Below are positions 17,317 to 25,914 of a stretch of 64,000 bases of DNA, piece by piece. The first letter of the stretch is position 1, and every line of letters starts with the position of its first letter. A program made the position numbers and the translations under genes. The notes beneath the pieces are model-generated. The model searched no databases. It worked only from the letters and a program-made list of their open reading frames with translations, and was not told the origin of the DNA. The DNA is taken from assembly GCA_009889515.1 (NCBI GenBank), contig WUQR01000139.1, forward strand, positions 1,054,001 through 1,118,000, read 5' to 3'. The stretch comes from Nitrososphaerota archaeon (GTDB taxonomy: Archaea; Thermoproteota; Nitrososphaeria_A; Caldarchaeales; Calditenuaceae).

Positions 17317-17573
17317 GACACGAGGCCGTTCTCGTTGTAAGGTTTTGCAGCCAAGCTGAGGCAGAGATGGCTGAGCGGTCACTCGCCCCAGACAATAACC
17401 CCCTACCCCCATACCTCAGCCTAAGCGTGGAAAGAAGGGGTGAGGAGCTGGTTTATAAAGTGGCATGCAGAGAGAGACCTCTACAAACCCTCCTCTCTAC
17501 ATTAGACGACATTCTACAGGCACTCCTACTTGTGGAACCCATCATTTGTGAGAAGAGAGGAGAGGGGCGGTGA
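17313..17573 (+). CDS. pcc1: KEOPS complex subunit Pcc1
   Basis: The 86-residue protein has the CTAG/Pcc1 pattern: a hydrophobic strand at the start, AERSLAPDNNPLPPYLSLSVE, and the helix STLDDILQALLLVE. Pcc1 is the dimerising platform of KEOPS, which makes N6-threonylcarbamoyladenosine at position 37 of tRNAs. Kae1 and Bud32 are not in the window. Coupled to the RecJ-like gene by a four-base overlap. Confidence 0.88.
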   Translation: MRHEAVLVVRFCSQAEAEMAERSLAPDNNPLPPYLSLSVERRGEELVYKVACRERPLQTLLSTLDDILQALLLVEPIICEKRGEGR

Positions 17574-17639
17574 GTGGGAGCCCCGGCGCCTGCGTTAGCC
17601 TTAAAATATTGATTAGGAGCTAAACAGTGAAGAGCAGAG

Positions 17640-18257
17640 ATGTCGTCAAAGGCTGCGAAGAAGGGGGAGAAGGCTGAGTACGTGATTAAGGCGCCCCCAT
17701 ACTTCGCTGAGAGGGTAATAGGAGTAACTATGAGTGATGACCCTGCAAAGCTGCTGAACAGGACAGTTAAGATCAGCCTCTACACCCTGACAGACGACCC
17801 GACCAAACAGTACATCCTAGTTAAGTTTCAGATCGTGAACGTCAATGGGAACGTTGCGGAGACAATCTTTTACGGGCACGAGTACGATAGAGAGTTTCTC
17901 AGGAGCCTCGTGAGGCGCGGTACGAGCAAGATTGATGGCTTCTATAACGTTGAGACGAGGGATGGGTATAGGCTGAGGGTCCAGTGTACTGTATTTACCC
18001 ATAACAGGGTAAGGTCTGGAAAGAAGACTTCGATTAGGCACATTATGAGGGAGGTGGTTGAGGCATCGGCTAAAAAGCTTGAGCTAGGACAGTTCGCCCA
18101 AGAGATTGTGCTGGGTAAAACCGCTTCAGACATCTACAACGCCGTCAAGAAGATTCTACTCCCCCGACATGTAGGAGTGGTTAAGACGAAGGTTCTTGCG
18201 AAGCCCCAATTCGCAGCCGCAAGTGAGGGACTAGCGGCCGGGCAGCCCCAATCCTAA
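17640..18257 (+). CDS. rps3ae: Small-subunit ribosomal protein S3Ae (eS1)
   Basis: The 205-residue protein fits eS1: KAPPYFAERVIGVTMSDDPAKLLNRTVKI-type N-terminal region, GHEYDREFLRSLVRRGTSKID, and KKTSIRHIMREVV. Length matches archaeal homologues. It follows pcc1 by 66 bases in the typical archaeal order. Confidence 0.96.
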   Translation: MSSKAAKKGEKAEYVIKAPPYFAERVIGVTMSDDPAKLLNRTVKISLYTLTDDPTKQYILVKFQIVNVNGNVAETIFYGHEYDREFLRSLVRRGTSKIDGFYNVETRDGYRLRVQCTVFTHNRVRSGKKTSIRHIMREVVEASAKKLELGQFAQEIVLGKTASDIYNAVKKILLPRHVGVVKTKVLAKPQFAAASEGLAAGQPQS

Positions 18258-18261
18258 GGGC

Positions 18262-18627
18262 TCACTCCCTAACAGCCCCATCGCTGGGAGCCTTGTGGTG
18301 GCGCTTCCTGTGATATGTCCTTAGATAGTAGCCCTCCTCTCTTAGAGGCCCAAAACTCCTCACGCCTTTCTCGTAGACCTGCTTCTTCAGCCTCTCCGAC
18401 TCCTCCTCACTGATCTCCCTCCTCTGTCTCAGAAACTCTATGACCTGGATTGCCTCTTCCTCTGTTGCACACCTCATCAAGTAGTCTTCTGGACCAGGCA
18501 TGAATCCTCTGAGCGGCTCCTCTTCCGTCTCTGTAATAGAGTCTTCCAAGCTTGTGCTAGATTGTTCGAGCTCATCAGATAGGGCTGGGAAGAGCCTCTT
18601 GAAGTCGCGTTTATCCCAAGGTATCAC
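18262..18627 (-). CDS. DUF2095-family conserved archaeal protein
   Basis: The 121-residue acidic-then-basic protein starts with DFKRLFPALSDEL and ends with EKGVRSFGPLREEGYYLRTY, which I associate with the archaeal DUF2095 family. No function is established. The middle, CATEEEAIQVIEFL, is helical. GTG is the start, with a TATA-like TTAAATATA about 31 bases upstream on the minus strand. Convergent with S3Ae, 4 bases apart. Confidence 0.75.
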   Translation of the reverse strand: MIPWDKRDFKRLFPALSDELEQSSTSLEDSITETEEEPLRGFMPGPEDYLMRCATEEEAIQVIEFLRQRREISEEESERLKKQVYEKGVRSFGPLREEGYYLRTYHRKRHHKAPSDGAVRE

Positions 18628-18706
18628 TTGGCATCAACAATAGGTAAGCTCTCCTATATTTAAGCAGAGGGGTTTTGCCAGCCACCTATAGGGCCCCTGC
18701 CCACGA

Positions 18707-19372
18707 TTATCTGGTTTTCAGCCTCTCGTAGAGGTCGTATAGCTCGAAGTCTCTCCGGACCTTCTCTCTCCACTCGTTTGGATACACTCCCCTAAGTCTG
18801 CCGTCCTCGAGTAATGCTATCTCATCCGCGATGAGGAGAGCCTCAAGCGGGTCGTGAGTAACATAGAGTATTGGGGTCTCAAGGCTTTTGACCAAGTTAA
18901 GGACGAGCTTCTTGTTGAGCCAGTCCAGATTTGCGCAAGGCTCATCCATTAGGAGGGCTTCTGGATTCTTCAGTAGGACGGTCGCGATGGCGAGCAGTTG
19001 CGACTCGCCGACCGACAGATTCCTCTTCCTTAGGAGGTCCTCGAGCCCCAGCTTGGAGATGAGTGGCTTATAATCAGTGCCGTGTAGCTTGGAGAAGTAT
19101 TCTAGCTGGTCGCGGGGAGTCATGGCCAGCCTAACTACTCCCTGGGGGATGTAGCCCAGAGGCCTGTCCTCAACTGCAAGGTCTGAGATGTCCCTACCGT
19201 TGACGACTATTTTCCCCTCAGCCGGCCTGATTAAACCCATGATGGCCTTAAGCAGGGTTGATTTTCCGGCACCATTCCTCCCTAGCAATACAGTCTTAGA
19301 CCTCACTCTCAGTAGCTCGATTTCTAGCCTCCAACTCCCCCTGACTATGACTAGGTTACGGATTTCGAGCAC
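18707..19372 (-). CDS. wtpC: Molybdate/tungstate ABC transporter, ATP-binding subunit
   Basis: The 221-residue ATPase has Walker A GRNGAGKST, signature NLSVGESQLLAIA in place of LSGGQ, Walker B ALLMDEPCANLD and the switch His in YVTHDPLEA. It lacks the C-terminal TOBE domain found in ModC. It overlaps the permease gene by 17 bases. Assigned to oxyanion uptake from the permease, binding protein and the adjacent ModE-like regulator. Confidence 0.85.
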   Translation of the reverse strand: MLEIRNLVIVRGSWRLEIELLRVRSKTVLLGRNGAGKSTLLKAIMGLIRPAEGKIVVNGRDISDLAVEDRPLGYIPQGVVRLAMTPRDQLEYFSKLHGTDYKPLISKLGLEDLLRKRNLSVGESQLLAIATVLLKNPEALLMDEPCANLDWLNKKLVLNLVKSLETPILYVTHDPLEALLIADEIALLEDGRLRGVYPNEWREKVRRDFELYDLYERLKTR

Positions 19373-20072
19373 GCTCCAGCATCACCGCAACTAAAGTCAG
19401 CACTATAGCGACCGCTAAGAGCACTAGTGAAGCGGAGACGACCGCTGTAGGCCCGTTTTTGAGAAACTCCTCGAAGATGTATATACCCACCGTCTGGGGC
19501 CTCTGCGCCACTATGAGGAAGACGCCCAGCTCAGAGAAGGCTCTAAACCATGATAAGAGGGCCGCGAGAATGACACTTGTAGGGGATGCTCTGAGGTAGA
19601 ACCACTGCAGCCTCACACCCCTCACACCCATACTCCGCAAAAACTCCTCTAACTCAACCCCCTGAGCTGCAAATGATGCCCTCATAACTCCAACCCCGAT
19701 GGGCAGCGATACAACAAACATTCCCAGAACAACTGCGGCGGCAGTGTCTGTAATCTTGAGGCTGAAGACTGTCGGAGCGAGTAGTACGCCGAGGGCAGTG
19801 TGTGGAATGGCGGTTGAGAATAGTATGAGTGGCATTATATAGCTGCCTGAGGCTCTGAACGCTAGGGCGAAACCTAGTATGAAGGATATAGGGAGGACTA
19901 TGAGTGAGGATACTGTCGCGTACGTCGCTGTGGATGCGACGATCCAGAAGAAACTGGGCGAAGGGGTGGCGCCAAACACTATAACGGCCGGTAACGACAG
20001 TAGTATAAAATATGCCATTGAGACTGCAACTGCGAGGAGAAGTATTCTATCCACGGCCCCTCCACAGACCAT
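19356..20072 (-). CDS. wtpB: Molybdate/tungstate ABC transporter, permease subunit
   Basis: The 238-residue protein has about six membrane helices and the cytoplasmic coupling (EAA) region ELEEFLRSMGVRGVRLQWFYL, as in ModB/WtpB/TupB permeases. Pairs with the ATPase and binding-protein genes that it overlaps on both sides. Confidence 0.87.
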   Translation of the reverse strand: MVCGGAVDRILLLAVAVSMAYFILLSLPAVIVFGATPSPSFFWIVASTATYATVSSLIVLPISFILGFALAFRASGSYIMPLILFSTAIPHTALGVLLAPTVFSLKITDTAAAVVLGMFVVSLPIGVGVMRASFAAQGVELEEFLRSMGVRGVRLQWFYLRASPTSVILAALLSWFRAFSELGVFLIVAQRPQTVGIYIFEEFLKNGPTAVVSASLVLLAVAIVLTLVAVMLERARNP

Positions 20073-20916
20073 ACTTCTCCAAATCTATCTGCTCCATCTT
20101 ATCTAGAAAGTCATCTCCCGCAGGCGTGAATGAGACAGCGAATGCGCGGAACGCCTTAACCTCTATGGGGCCGGACTCAGTTACTGCTATGAACTTTATT
20201 GGAGGGTCTTGGAGAAATGTTATCTCTTCTGGCATCTCGATTATCTTGAAACGACCGGCATAACCCCTCGCAACTATAAAGGGTGAGTGGGCGAATATGC
20301 AGTCAACAGCCCCGCCCTCCAGCAACGCGGCCACGCCTGCTAGATCGTCCCGCGCTGTAAACCGCCCATTTGCCTCGAAGTTGCGGGCATAGATCCAGAC
20401 ACTTTGGTCGGAAGAGTTGTGAATATAAGTTATGTTAAGACTAAGGCTTACCTCGTCAAGCGTGAGCGATTTGTATTTAGTGCCGAGCCAGTAAATTGCA
20501 GCTAGGGATCTGTATCCTATGGGTGCGAGGTTGGGGTTAGCTATGCCTAGCTTGACATGTCCTAGGTCGGCTAGGGTGTAGTTATCTCTGCAGACGAGTA
20601 GTAGTCTGAAGTGTCCCAGATCGAGGACTCTGCGGGGCTGAATAAACTTCAAGAGCTCCCAGTCTACACTAAGGAAGACATCCGGCACATTACCGGCCTG
20701 AATCAACCTGACCCCCATCACACTACCTATCGATCGCACATCAACTGAGCCAGAGCCATATAGGTCCGCGGCCCCCCTAGCAACCCCCATCAAGGTAGGT
20801 GCCGCAAAGACGACGACACCCCTCCCCCCTAACGTGTTTAAGGTAAGAAATGCCGCGGCGGCTAAGGTCATGATAACCGCCGCAATTATTGACAGTAGGG
20901 TAAATTTACTTAACAC
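20047..20916 (-). CDS. wtpA: Molybdate/tungstate-binding protein, membrane anchored
   Basis: The 289-residue protein begins with a hydrophobic anchor (~5-28), then VVVFAAPTLMGVARGAADLY, the opening strand-helix of ModA/WtpA-type oxyanion-binding proteins. KLGIANPNLAPIGYRSL marks the ligand-site region typical of the family. Tungstate and molybdate cannot be told apart from sequence. The GTG start lies 27 bases from the centre of a palindromic TATA box shared with the regulator gene. Confidence 0.83.
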   Translation of the reverse strand: MLSKFTLLSIIAAVIMTLAAAAFLTLNTLGGRGVVVFAAPTLMGVARGAADLYGSGSVDVRSIGSVMGVRLIQAGNVPDVFLSVDWELLKFIQPRRVLDLGHFRLLLVCRDNYTLADLGHVKLGIANPNLAPIGYRSLAAIYWLGTKYKSLTLDEVSLSLNITYIHNSSDQSVWIYARNFEANGRFTARDDLAGVAALLEGGAVDCIFAHSPFIVARGYAGRFKIIEMPEEITFLQDPPIKFIAVTESGPIEVKAFRAFAVSFTPAGDDFLDKMEQIDLEKYGLWRGRG

Positions 20917-20938
20917 ATGGCTTAACAGCCTTATAAAC

Positions 20939-20948
20939 TATTTAAATA
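20939..20948. promoter_or_regulatory. Palindromic TATA box shared by wtpA and the ModE-like gene
   Basis: TATTTAAATA is its own reverse complement. Its centre is 27 bases from the wtpA GTG (20916, minus strand) and 30 bases from an ATG of the regulator (20974, plus strand). Both distances fit archaeal TATA-to-start spacing for leaderless mRNAs, so one element could drive both directions. Confidence 0.65.
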
Positions 20949-20973
20949 TATGCAGCATATTACTCAACGATAC

Positions 20974-21537
20974 ATGTCGGTAACCGAAGTTCGTGAGGGC
21001 AAGGTGGTTTTGAAGGTTGACGGGGACAGTTACATAAGCGTGGGTATACCTTACTTTGAGCTACTGGATAGTGTGAGGAGGTATGGAAGTCTGAGCAAGG
21101 CATGCCGCGAGGTTGGCGTGACGCTCAAGACTGGTTTGAAATGGATTCGCTTTCTTGAGTCTCGACTCGGAGTAAAACTCGTGGAGGTTAGGAGGGGTGG
21201 CAGGGGTGGGGGTGGAAGCGCGTTAACTGAGCATGCTTACAGACTGCTTGAGAGCTATTATTCAGCTAGGACGGTTACTAGGCCGGGCTTCATTACCACC
21301 TTCATAGAAAGCTTTCTGAGTGCGCGGAACATCTTAAGATGCAGAGTAAAGTATGTTCAGAGGGGCGAGATATTGAGTATGGTTGAAATGGAGCTGGAGC
21401 CGGGACAGCCTCTGAGGGCAATAGTTACGACACAGAGTGTTGATAGGCTGAACATCCGCGAAGGTGGAGAGGTCTTGGCAATAGTTAAGGCGACTGAGGT
21501 TTTGATAGCATCGAAGGACCTTTTACGGCTCAGATAA
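20974..21537 (+). CDS. modE: ModE-like transcription regulator
   Basis: Residues ~15-85 form a ModE/LysR-type winged helix (YGSLSKACREVGVTLKTGLKWI). A Gly/Arg-rich wing and a C-terminal MOP/TOBE-like domain (~130-187) that could bind molybdate or tungstate follow. The frame extends up to ATG 20950, but that codon abuts the TATA box; ATG 20974 sits where a leaderless message would start and is preferred. It probably represses the divergent transporter when metal is plentiful, and could control the molybdopterin enzyme genes 3.6 kb away. Confidence 0.85.
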   Translation: MSVTEVREGKVVLKVDGDSYISVGIPYFELLDSVRRYGSLSKACREVGVTLKTGLKWIRFLESRLGVKLVEVRRGGRGGGGSALTEHAYRLLESYYSARTVTRPGFITTFIESFLSARNILRCRVKYVQRGEILSMVEMELEPGQPLRAIVTTQSVDRLNIREGGEVLAIVKATEVLIASKDLLRLR

Positions 21538-21542
21538 TTTCT

Positions 21543-23333
21543 TCACGCAGGGACTTCGGCCTTTAACGCCTCAATCTCCGACCTTATTTCGGCCTCCAGC
21601 TCGTCGAACTTATCGAGCTCCTCGTTTCTTATCATGTATTTCGCCCTCAGCATCTTTGTAATGACCTTGAGCGCTCTTATGTCCTCGATTTTCACCCCCC
21701 TGCCTATGGCTGCGAGTGCCTGCTCATAGAAGTTTACAAACATTTTGAGCATCTTAAACTGCTTCTGCGGGTTACAGTAGGAGTCCACCTCATCGTAGGC
21801 GCTCTGCTGTAGGAATCCCTCCCTGATCATCCTTGCAACATCTAGGATCAGGTTCTCTTCATCCGCGAGTGCTTCGGGGCCCAGTAGCCTCACAAGCTCT
21901 AGCAACTCCTCCTCCCTCCTCAGGATACTGTATAGCTTGGCCCTCGCCTCATACCAGTCTCCGCCTATCTTGCTCCACCACTCCGCCACGGTGTCTACGT
22001 ATGCGGAGTAGCTCATTATCCAGTTTATGGCCGGATAGTGCCGTGTATATGCTAGGTTGGGGTCGAGCGCCCAAAAGACCCTGACAAACCTGAGCGTATG
22101 TGTAGTGACCGGTTCTGTGAAGTCTCCGCCGGGGGGTGAGACAGCCCCCACGATTGTGAGGCTTCCAACCCTGCTGGGTTCTCCGAGGACCTCTACTCGT
22201 CCGGCCCTCTCATAGAACTCCGCAAGCCTGCTTGCTAGATAGCTTGGATAACCCTCCTCGGCTGGCATCTCCTCCAACCGCCCGCTAATCTCCCTCAGAG
22301 CCTCAGCCCACCGGCTCGTCGAATCGGCCACAAGCAGGACATCATACCCCATATCCCTATAATACTCTGCCAATGCTGCACCAGTGTAGATGCTGGCCTC
22401 TCTAGCCGAGACTGGCATATTGCTAGTGTTAGCTATCAGCACAGTCCTCTCCATGAGGGGTCTGCCGGTGTGAGGGTCTGTCAGATGCGGAAACTCCTTC
22501 AGGACCTCAGCCTCCTCATTCCCACGCTCACCACACCCTATGTGGAGTATAACCTTCGCATCGCTCCACTTAGCCAGCTGATGTAGCGTGACCGTCTTCC
22601 CAGTCCCAAAAGCTCCGGGTATACAGCCTGTCCCACCCTTGGCCATTGGGAAGAGAATGTCTAGGACGCGTTGACCAGTTATCAGGGGGACGACAGGGTC
22701 AAGCCTCCTCTTTATTGGGCGTGGACTCCTCACGGGCCACCTATGCATCATTGATACAGCTACTTTGCCCTCCTTGCCCTCTATCTCGGCCACAGTCTCC
22801 TGCACCGTGTACTCACCTTCCGGTGCAACATACTTTATCGTTCCCGGCTTAACGTCTGGCGGAATCATGATGTACGTCTTGATTAGAGGTGTCTCCTCAA
22901 CCTCACCTATCACGGTCCCAGGCTCAGCCCGTGCCCCCACCTTGACCAGGGGCTTGAACCTCCACTTCTTATCCAGCGGGATGCTCGGAACCGATACACC
23001 CCTCTTCACAAAGGCGCCGACCTGCTGAGCTATCCTGTCAAGCGGCCTCTGAACACCATCATAGATGCTACCTATTACGCCGGGCCCGAGGGTGACGGAG
23101 AGGGGGCCGCCCGTACCTATGACGGGCTCTTCGGGGGCTAATCCCGAAGTGTTCTCATATACCTGCACGTAGGCATTGTCCCCGCTGAGTCTGATGACCT
23201 CGCCGACAAGCTTCTCCTCACCGACATATACCATCTCGTACATCTTAGCTCCCGTCATTCCTCCAGCCTTAACCGTCGGACCAGATATCCAGAGGATCTT
23301 TCCCTTAACAGGCATAACTAATGGTTTCAGCAC
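21543..23333 (-). CDS. atpA: A-type ATP synthase catalytic subunit A
   Basis: The 596-residue protein has the P-loop [20 protein letters not shown] and the non-homologous insert (~120-190) characteristic of archaeal/vacuolar A subunits. It makes or hydrolyses ATP in the A1 head. There is no intein. Gene order is F, E, A, and no B subunit follows, although A and B are adjacent in most archaeal clusters. Confidence 0.97.
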   Translation of the reverse strand: MLKPLVMPVKGKILWISGPTVKAGGMTGAKMYEMVYVGEEKLVGEVIRLSGDNAYVQVYENTSGLAPEEPVIGTGGPLSVTLGPGVIGSIYDGVQRPLDRIAQQVGAFVKRGVSVPSIPLDKKWRFKPLVKVGARAEPGTVIGEVEETPLIKTYIMIPPDVKPGTIKYVAPEGEYTVQETVAEIEGKEGKVAVSMMHRWPVRSPRPIKRRLDPVVPLITGQRVLDILFPMAKGGTGCIPGAFGTGKTVTLHQLAKWSDAKVILHIGCGERGNEEAEVLKEFPHLTDPHTGRPLMERTVLIANTSNMPVSAREASIYTGAALAEYYRDMGYDVLLVADSTSRWAEALREISGRLEEMPAEEGYPSYLASRLAEFYERAGRVEVLGEPSRVGSLTIVGAVSPPGGDFTEPVTTHTLRFVRVFWALDPNLAYTRHYPAINWIMSYSAYVDTVAEWWSKIGGDWYEARAKLYSILRREEELLELVRLLGPEALADEENLILDVARMIREGFLQQSAYDEVDSYCNPQKQFKMLKMFVNFYEQALAAIGRGVKIEDIRALKVITKMLRAKYMIRNEELDKFDELEAEIRSEIEALKAEVPA

Positions 23334-23361
23334 ATATCCAGCTAAAAAACTTTGACTATCT

Positions 23362-23970
23362 TCAGGAGGCGAGGAGCCGCTTGATTATTTCCCTACGAAT
23401 TTCCTCACGCATCCTCTCAAGCCTAGCCTCGACAGTATTATCATAAATCATGGAGCCATCACTTCTAATCACTCTAACCCCACCCACACTGTCAAGTGAA
23501 TTCTCCGATAACCTAATCTTTACACCAAGTTCCTTTCCCAGCTCTCCCGCAAGCTCACGTACCTGCCGCTGATCCTCTCTCGAACACTCGACCACTACTT
23601 CATCACTCCCAACAACCTCTAAGGCCTCCCTCAGAAGAGCGCTGAGGGCCTGGCGATACTCCCCGCTCTTCTTCAGGGAGGGTATACGGTCTAGGGCCTC
23701 CTTGATGATTGTATCGACGCATTTTTCAACCGATTCTAAGTATTCGCGTCTAGCCTCAAGCATGGCTTGGCTGACAAGCCTCATTCTCAATGCGGTGGAC
23801 TCTCTCTGAATAGCCTGCGAAGCGGCGGCGGCCTGTCTTCCCAGCTCATCAGCACCTTCCCTAAGCCGCCTCAGACCCTCCTCCTCAATCTCCCGGATCT
23901 TCGCCCTAAACTCTACCAGGGCGTCCTCAACGACACTCTTCAAAACATCCTCAAGCTTCATCGGGGGCAT
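23362..23970 (-). CDS. atpE: A-type ATP synthase subunit E
   Basis: The 202-residue protein has a long charged N-terminal helix (~10-110) and an alpha/beta C-terminal domain ending [19 protein letters not shown], as in the peripheral-stalk E subunit. ATG at 23970 or 23961 could start it. It lies between atpF and atpA. Confidence 0.92.
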   Translation of the reverse strand: MPPMKLEDVLKSVVEDALVEFRAKIREIEEEGLRRLREGADELGRQAAAASQAIQRESTALRMRLVSQAMLEARREYLESVEKCVDTIIKEALDRIPSLKKSGEYRQALSALLREALEVVGSDEVVVECSREDQRQVRELAGELGKELGVKIRLSENSLDSVGGVRVIRSDGSMIYDNTVEARLERMREEIRREIIKRLLAS

Positions 23971-23997
23971 AACCCATCAACCGCTCAGCCCGCCACG

Positions 23998-24294
23998 TTA
24001 AATACCTAGTATCCTCCTAAGCATCGCCCTGTAGTCTACCTCGGAGGGCTTTTCACCCGGTTTCGGGAGGAGATAGACCACTGGTTTTGGAAGGGTAGAG
24101 CTGAGCTGCCCGACCCTGCTGGCAAACTCGGGCCCAAACTCGTCGCTCACAAGTATCAAGCCGACATCAGGGTCCCTAGAGAGTTCCTGAATGACCCTTA
24201 GAGCCTCACGCCCATCCTCCACAACCACACCACCCATCCCCGCAATACGGAACGAAGCGACGAAAAGCTTGCCACCCACAGCCACTGCCCTCAT
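23998..24294 (-). CDS. atpF: A-type ATP synthase subunit F
   Basis: The ~98-residue protein fits subunit F of the central stalk: a Rossmann-like start KLFVASFRIAGMGGVVVE, the VGLILVSDEFG strand, and a short C-terminal helix. The frame extends to GTG 24318, but ATG 24294 gives the usual family N-terminus and sits 31 bases from the TATA box at 24321-24329, so it is preferred. Confidence 0.9.
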   Translation of the reverse strand: MRAVAVGGKLFVASFRIAGMGGVVVEDGREALRVIQELSRDPDVGLILVSDEFGPEFASRVGQLSSTLPKPVVYLLPKPGEKPSEVDYRAMLRRILGI

Positions 24295-24320
24295 CCAATC
24301 ACCCACACCCACATCCACAC

Positions 24321-24329
24321 TTTATATTT
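24321..24329. promoter_or_regulatory. TATA element between atpF and tRNA-Ala, usable in both directions
   Basis: TTTATATTT on the plus strand reads AAATATAAA on the minus strand. Its centre is ~29 bases from the tRNA start and ~31 bases from the preferred atpF ATG. It is the only good TATA-like site in the 59 bases between the two genes. Confidence 0.55.
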
Positions 24330-24353
24330 TCCTCGAGCCAAGCTTGAGTATAG

Positions 24354-24425
24354 GGGCCGGTAGATCAGCGGTAGATCACCCGGTTTGCACCCGGGAGGTC
24401 GCGGGTTCGAATCCCGCCCGGTCCA
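24354..24425 (+). tRNA. tRNA-Ala (anticodon UGC)
   Basis: The 72-base sequence folds with acceptor GGGCCGG/CCGGTCC including the G3-U70 wobble pair that identifies alanine tRNAs, D stem GATC/GATC, anticodon stem CCCGG/CCGGG with loop TTTGCAC, and T arm GCGGG-TTCGAAT-CCCGC. Discriminator base is A and CCA is not encoded. No intron. Confidence 0.97.
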
Positions 24426-24604
24426 CTCTTTCGAAAACTCAATCGTTGCCAATTGGTTTAACGGGATATGTGAATCGCCCTCATAGGAGTATTTCTACAA
24501 TGCAGATAGAGGGGTTACTCGGTTTATTCAACGCGGTATCTGTGATAGGCTGTCAGAATGCTTAAATGTTAGCTATTTTTTTGAGATGCGAGGCGTTTGA
24601 TGAT

Positions 24605-25453
24605 ATGAGTCTAATTGCGAGTGGCTATCTTACGCCTGCAAACGTGCAAGAGGTCGTGTCGCTTAAGAGAAAGCTCAGGGATAAGGCACTAGTCGTGGCC
24701 GGTGGAACAGCCGCCGTACAGCTAATTAGCAAAATGATAATTGAGCCTCAAGCCATAATATCTCTTGAGAAAGTCCCCCTCAACTATGTGAAAATTCGGG
24801 CGAACAGTATCGAGATAGGCGCCACAACCCCTATCGCGAGGCTAATTCGGAGCAGAGGTCTCCCGGATGCATTGAAGAGAGCTGCAGAAAGTATACACGG
24901 TCTTGCACTCAAAGACATGGCCACTGTTGGCGGCAACATCTTCACACCTGCACCCGCAGGAGACATAGCAACTGCCCTCCTAGCCCTTGACGCGATACTC
25001 ATTCTGAGAGGGGGCGGCGGTGTGCGAAGTGTGCCACTATCCAAGTTCTACAAAGGCCCGCTACAGTTCAACATCAGACCAGATGAGATACTGACAGCGG
25101 TCAAGATTAACAAGCCGCCAAAGCATTCCGCATTCCTGAAGCAGACTCCTTGGAAGTATAGCGGGCCAACAATAGCTTCTGTCTCTGTTAGCCTTGATTT
25201 GGACAGGAATGGCAAAGCGCGCAGAGCAATGGTGGCACTAGGGGGCCTGACAACACATCCATACCGCGCTAAGAAGGTCGAAAAAATGTTTACGGGCAAG
25301 AAGTTAACAGAGCAGCTTATAGACGGGGCGGCTCAACAGTTAACCGATGGAGTGGAGGTAATCGACGATGCTCTGGCGTCCTCATGGTATAGGAGGGAGC
25401 TTGCACAAGTCCTTTTCAAAAGGATTTTATATGACTTCATCTCTCGGGGGTGA
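24605..25453 (+). CDS. Molybdopterin hydroxylase FAD-binding (medium) subunit
   Basis: The ~282-residue protein fits the CoxM/XdhB/CutB family: VVAGGTAAVQLI in the FAD site, MATVGGNIFTPAPAGDIATALLAL as the second FAD motif (AxxGGN...SPaxD type), and ASVSVSLDL in the C-terminal domain. It passes electrons between the FeS subunit and FAD. The frame reaches ATG 24566, but ATG 24605 fits family length better. The next gene overlaps it by four bases. Confidence 0.9.
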   Translation: MSLIASGYLTPANVQEVVSLKRKLRDKALVVAGGTAAVQLISKMIIEPQAIISLEKVPLNYVKIRANSIEIGATTPIARLIRSRGLPDALKRAAESIHGLALKDMATVGGNIFTPAPAGDIATALLALDAILILRGGGGVRSVPLSKFYKGPLQFNIRPDEILTAVKINKPPKHSAFLKQTPWKYSGPTIASVSVSLDLDRNGKARRAMVALGGLTTHPYRAKKVEKMFTGKKLTEQLIDGAAQQLTDGVEVIDDALASSWYRRELAQVLFKRILYDFISRG

Positions 25454-25914
25454 TTGAATTGAGAATAAGATTCAAACTTGATGGTCAAGACGTCGAGGTT
25501 GACGTAAAGCATACAGACACTCTCCTGAAAGTATTGAAGGACAAGATAGGTGTGGGTTCTGTGAATTTCGGATGCGGGGAAGGGTCGTGCGGCGCGTGCA
25601 TGGTCTTGATCAACGGGAGGCTCAGGTATTCATGCCTTACACTTGCCGGCTATGTTGACGGGAAGGAAGTCACAACCGTGGCTGGCTTGGCTCGCGACGG
25701 TGAATTGAGTGAAATACAGAAAGCCTTCCTCGAGAACGATGCGGCGCAGTGTGGATATTGCACTCCCGGAATGATCTTGACGGCCAAAGTTCTCCTCGAA
25801 AAGAACCCGACCCCCTCTGACGAGGAGTTGTTTGACGCACTGGCGGGCAACCTCTGCAGATGTACAGGCTATATTCCAATCATAAACGCTATCAAGTCAG
25901 TAGCTAAGAGGTGA
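25450..25914 (+). CDS. Molybdopterin hydroxylase [2Fe-2S] small subunit
   Basis: The 154-residue protein has the plant-type cluster motif CGEGSCGACMVLINGR...C (~residues 42-64) and the second-cluster motif CGYCTPGM...CRCTGY (~103-140), standard for CoxS/XdhC-type subunits. GTG start overlaps the FAD subunit by four bases, and its stop overlaps the large-subunit start. Confidence 0.95.
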   Translation: MIELRIRFKLDGQDVEVDVKHTDTLLKVLKDKIGVGSVNFGCGEGSCGACMVLINGRLRYSCLTLAGYVDGKEVTTVAGLARDGELSEIQKAFLENDAAQCGYCTPGMILTAKVLLEKNPTPSDEELFDALAGNLCRCTGYIPIINAIKSVAKR

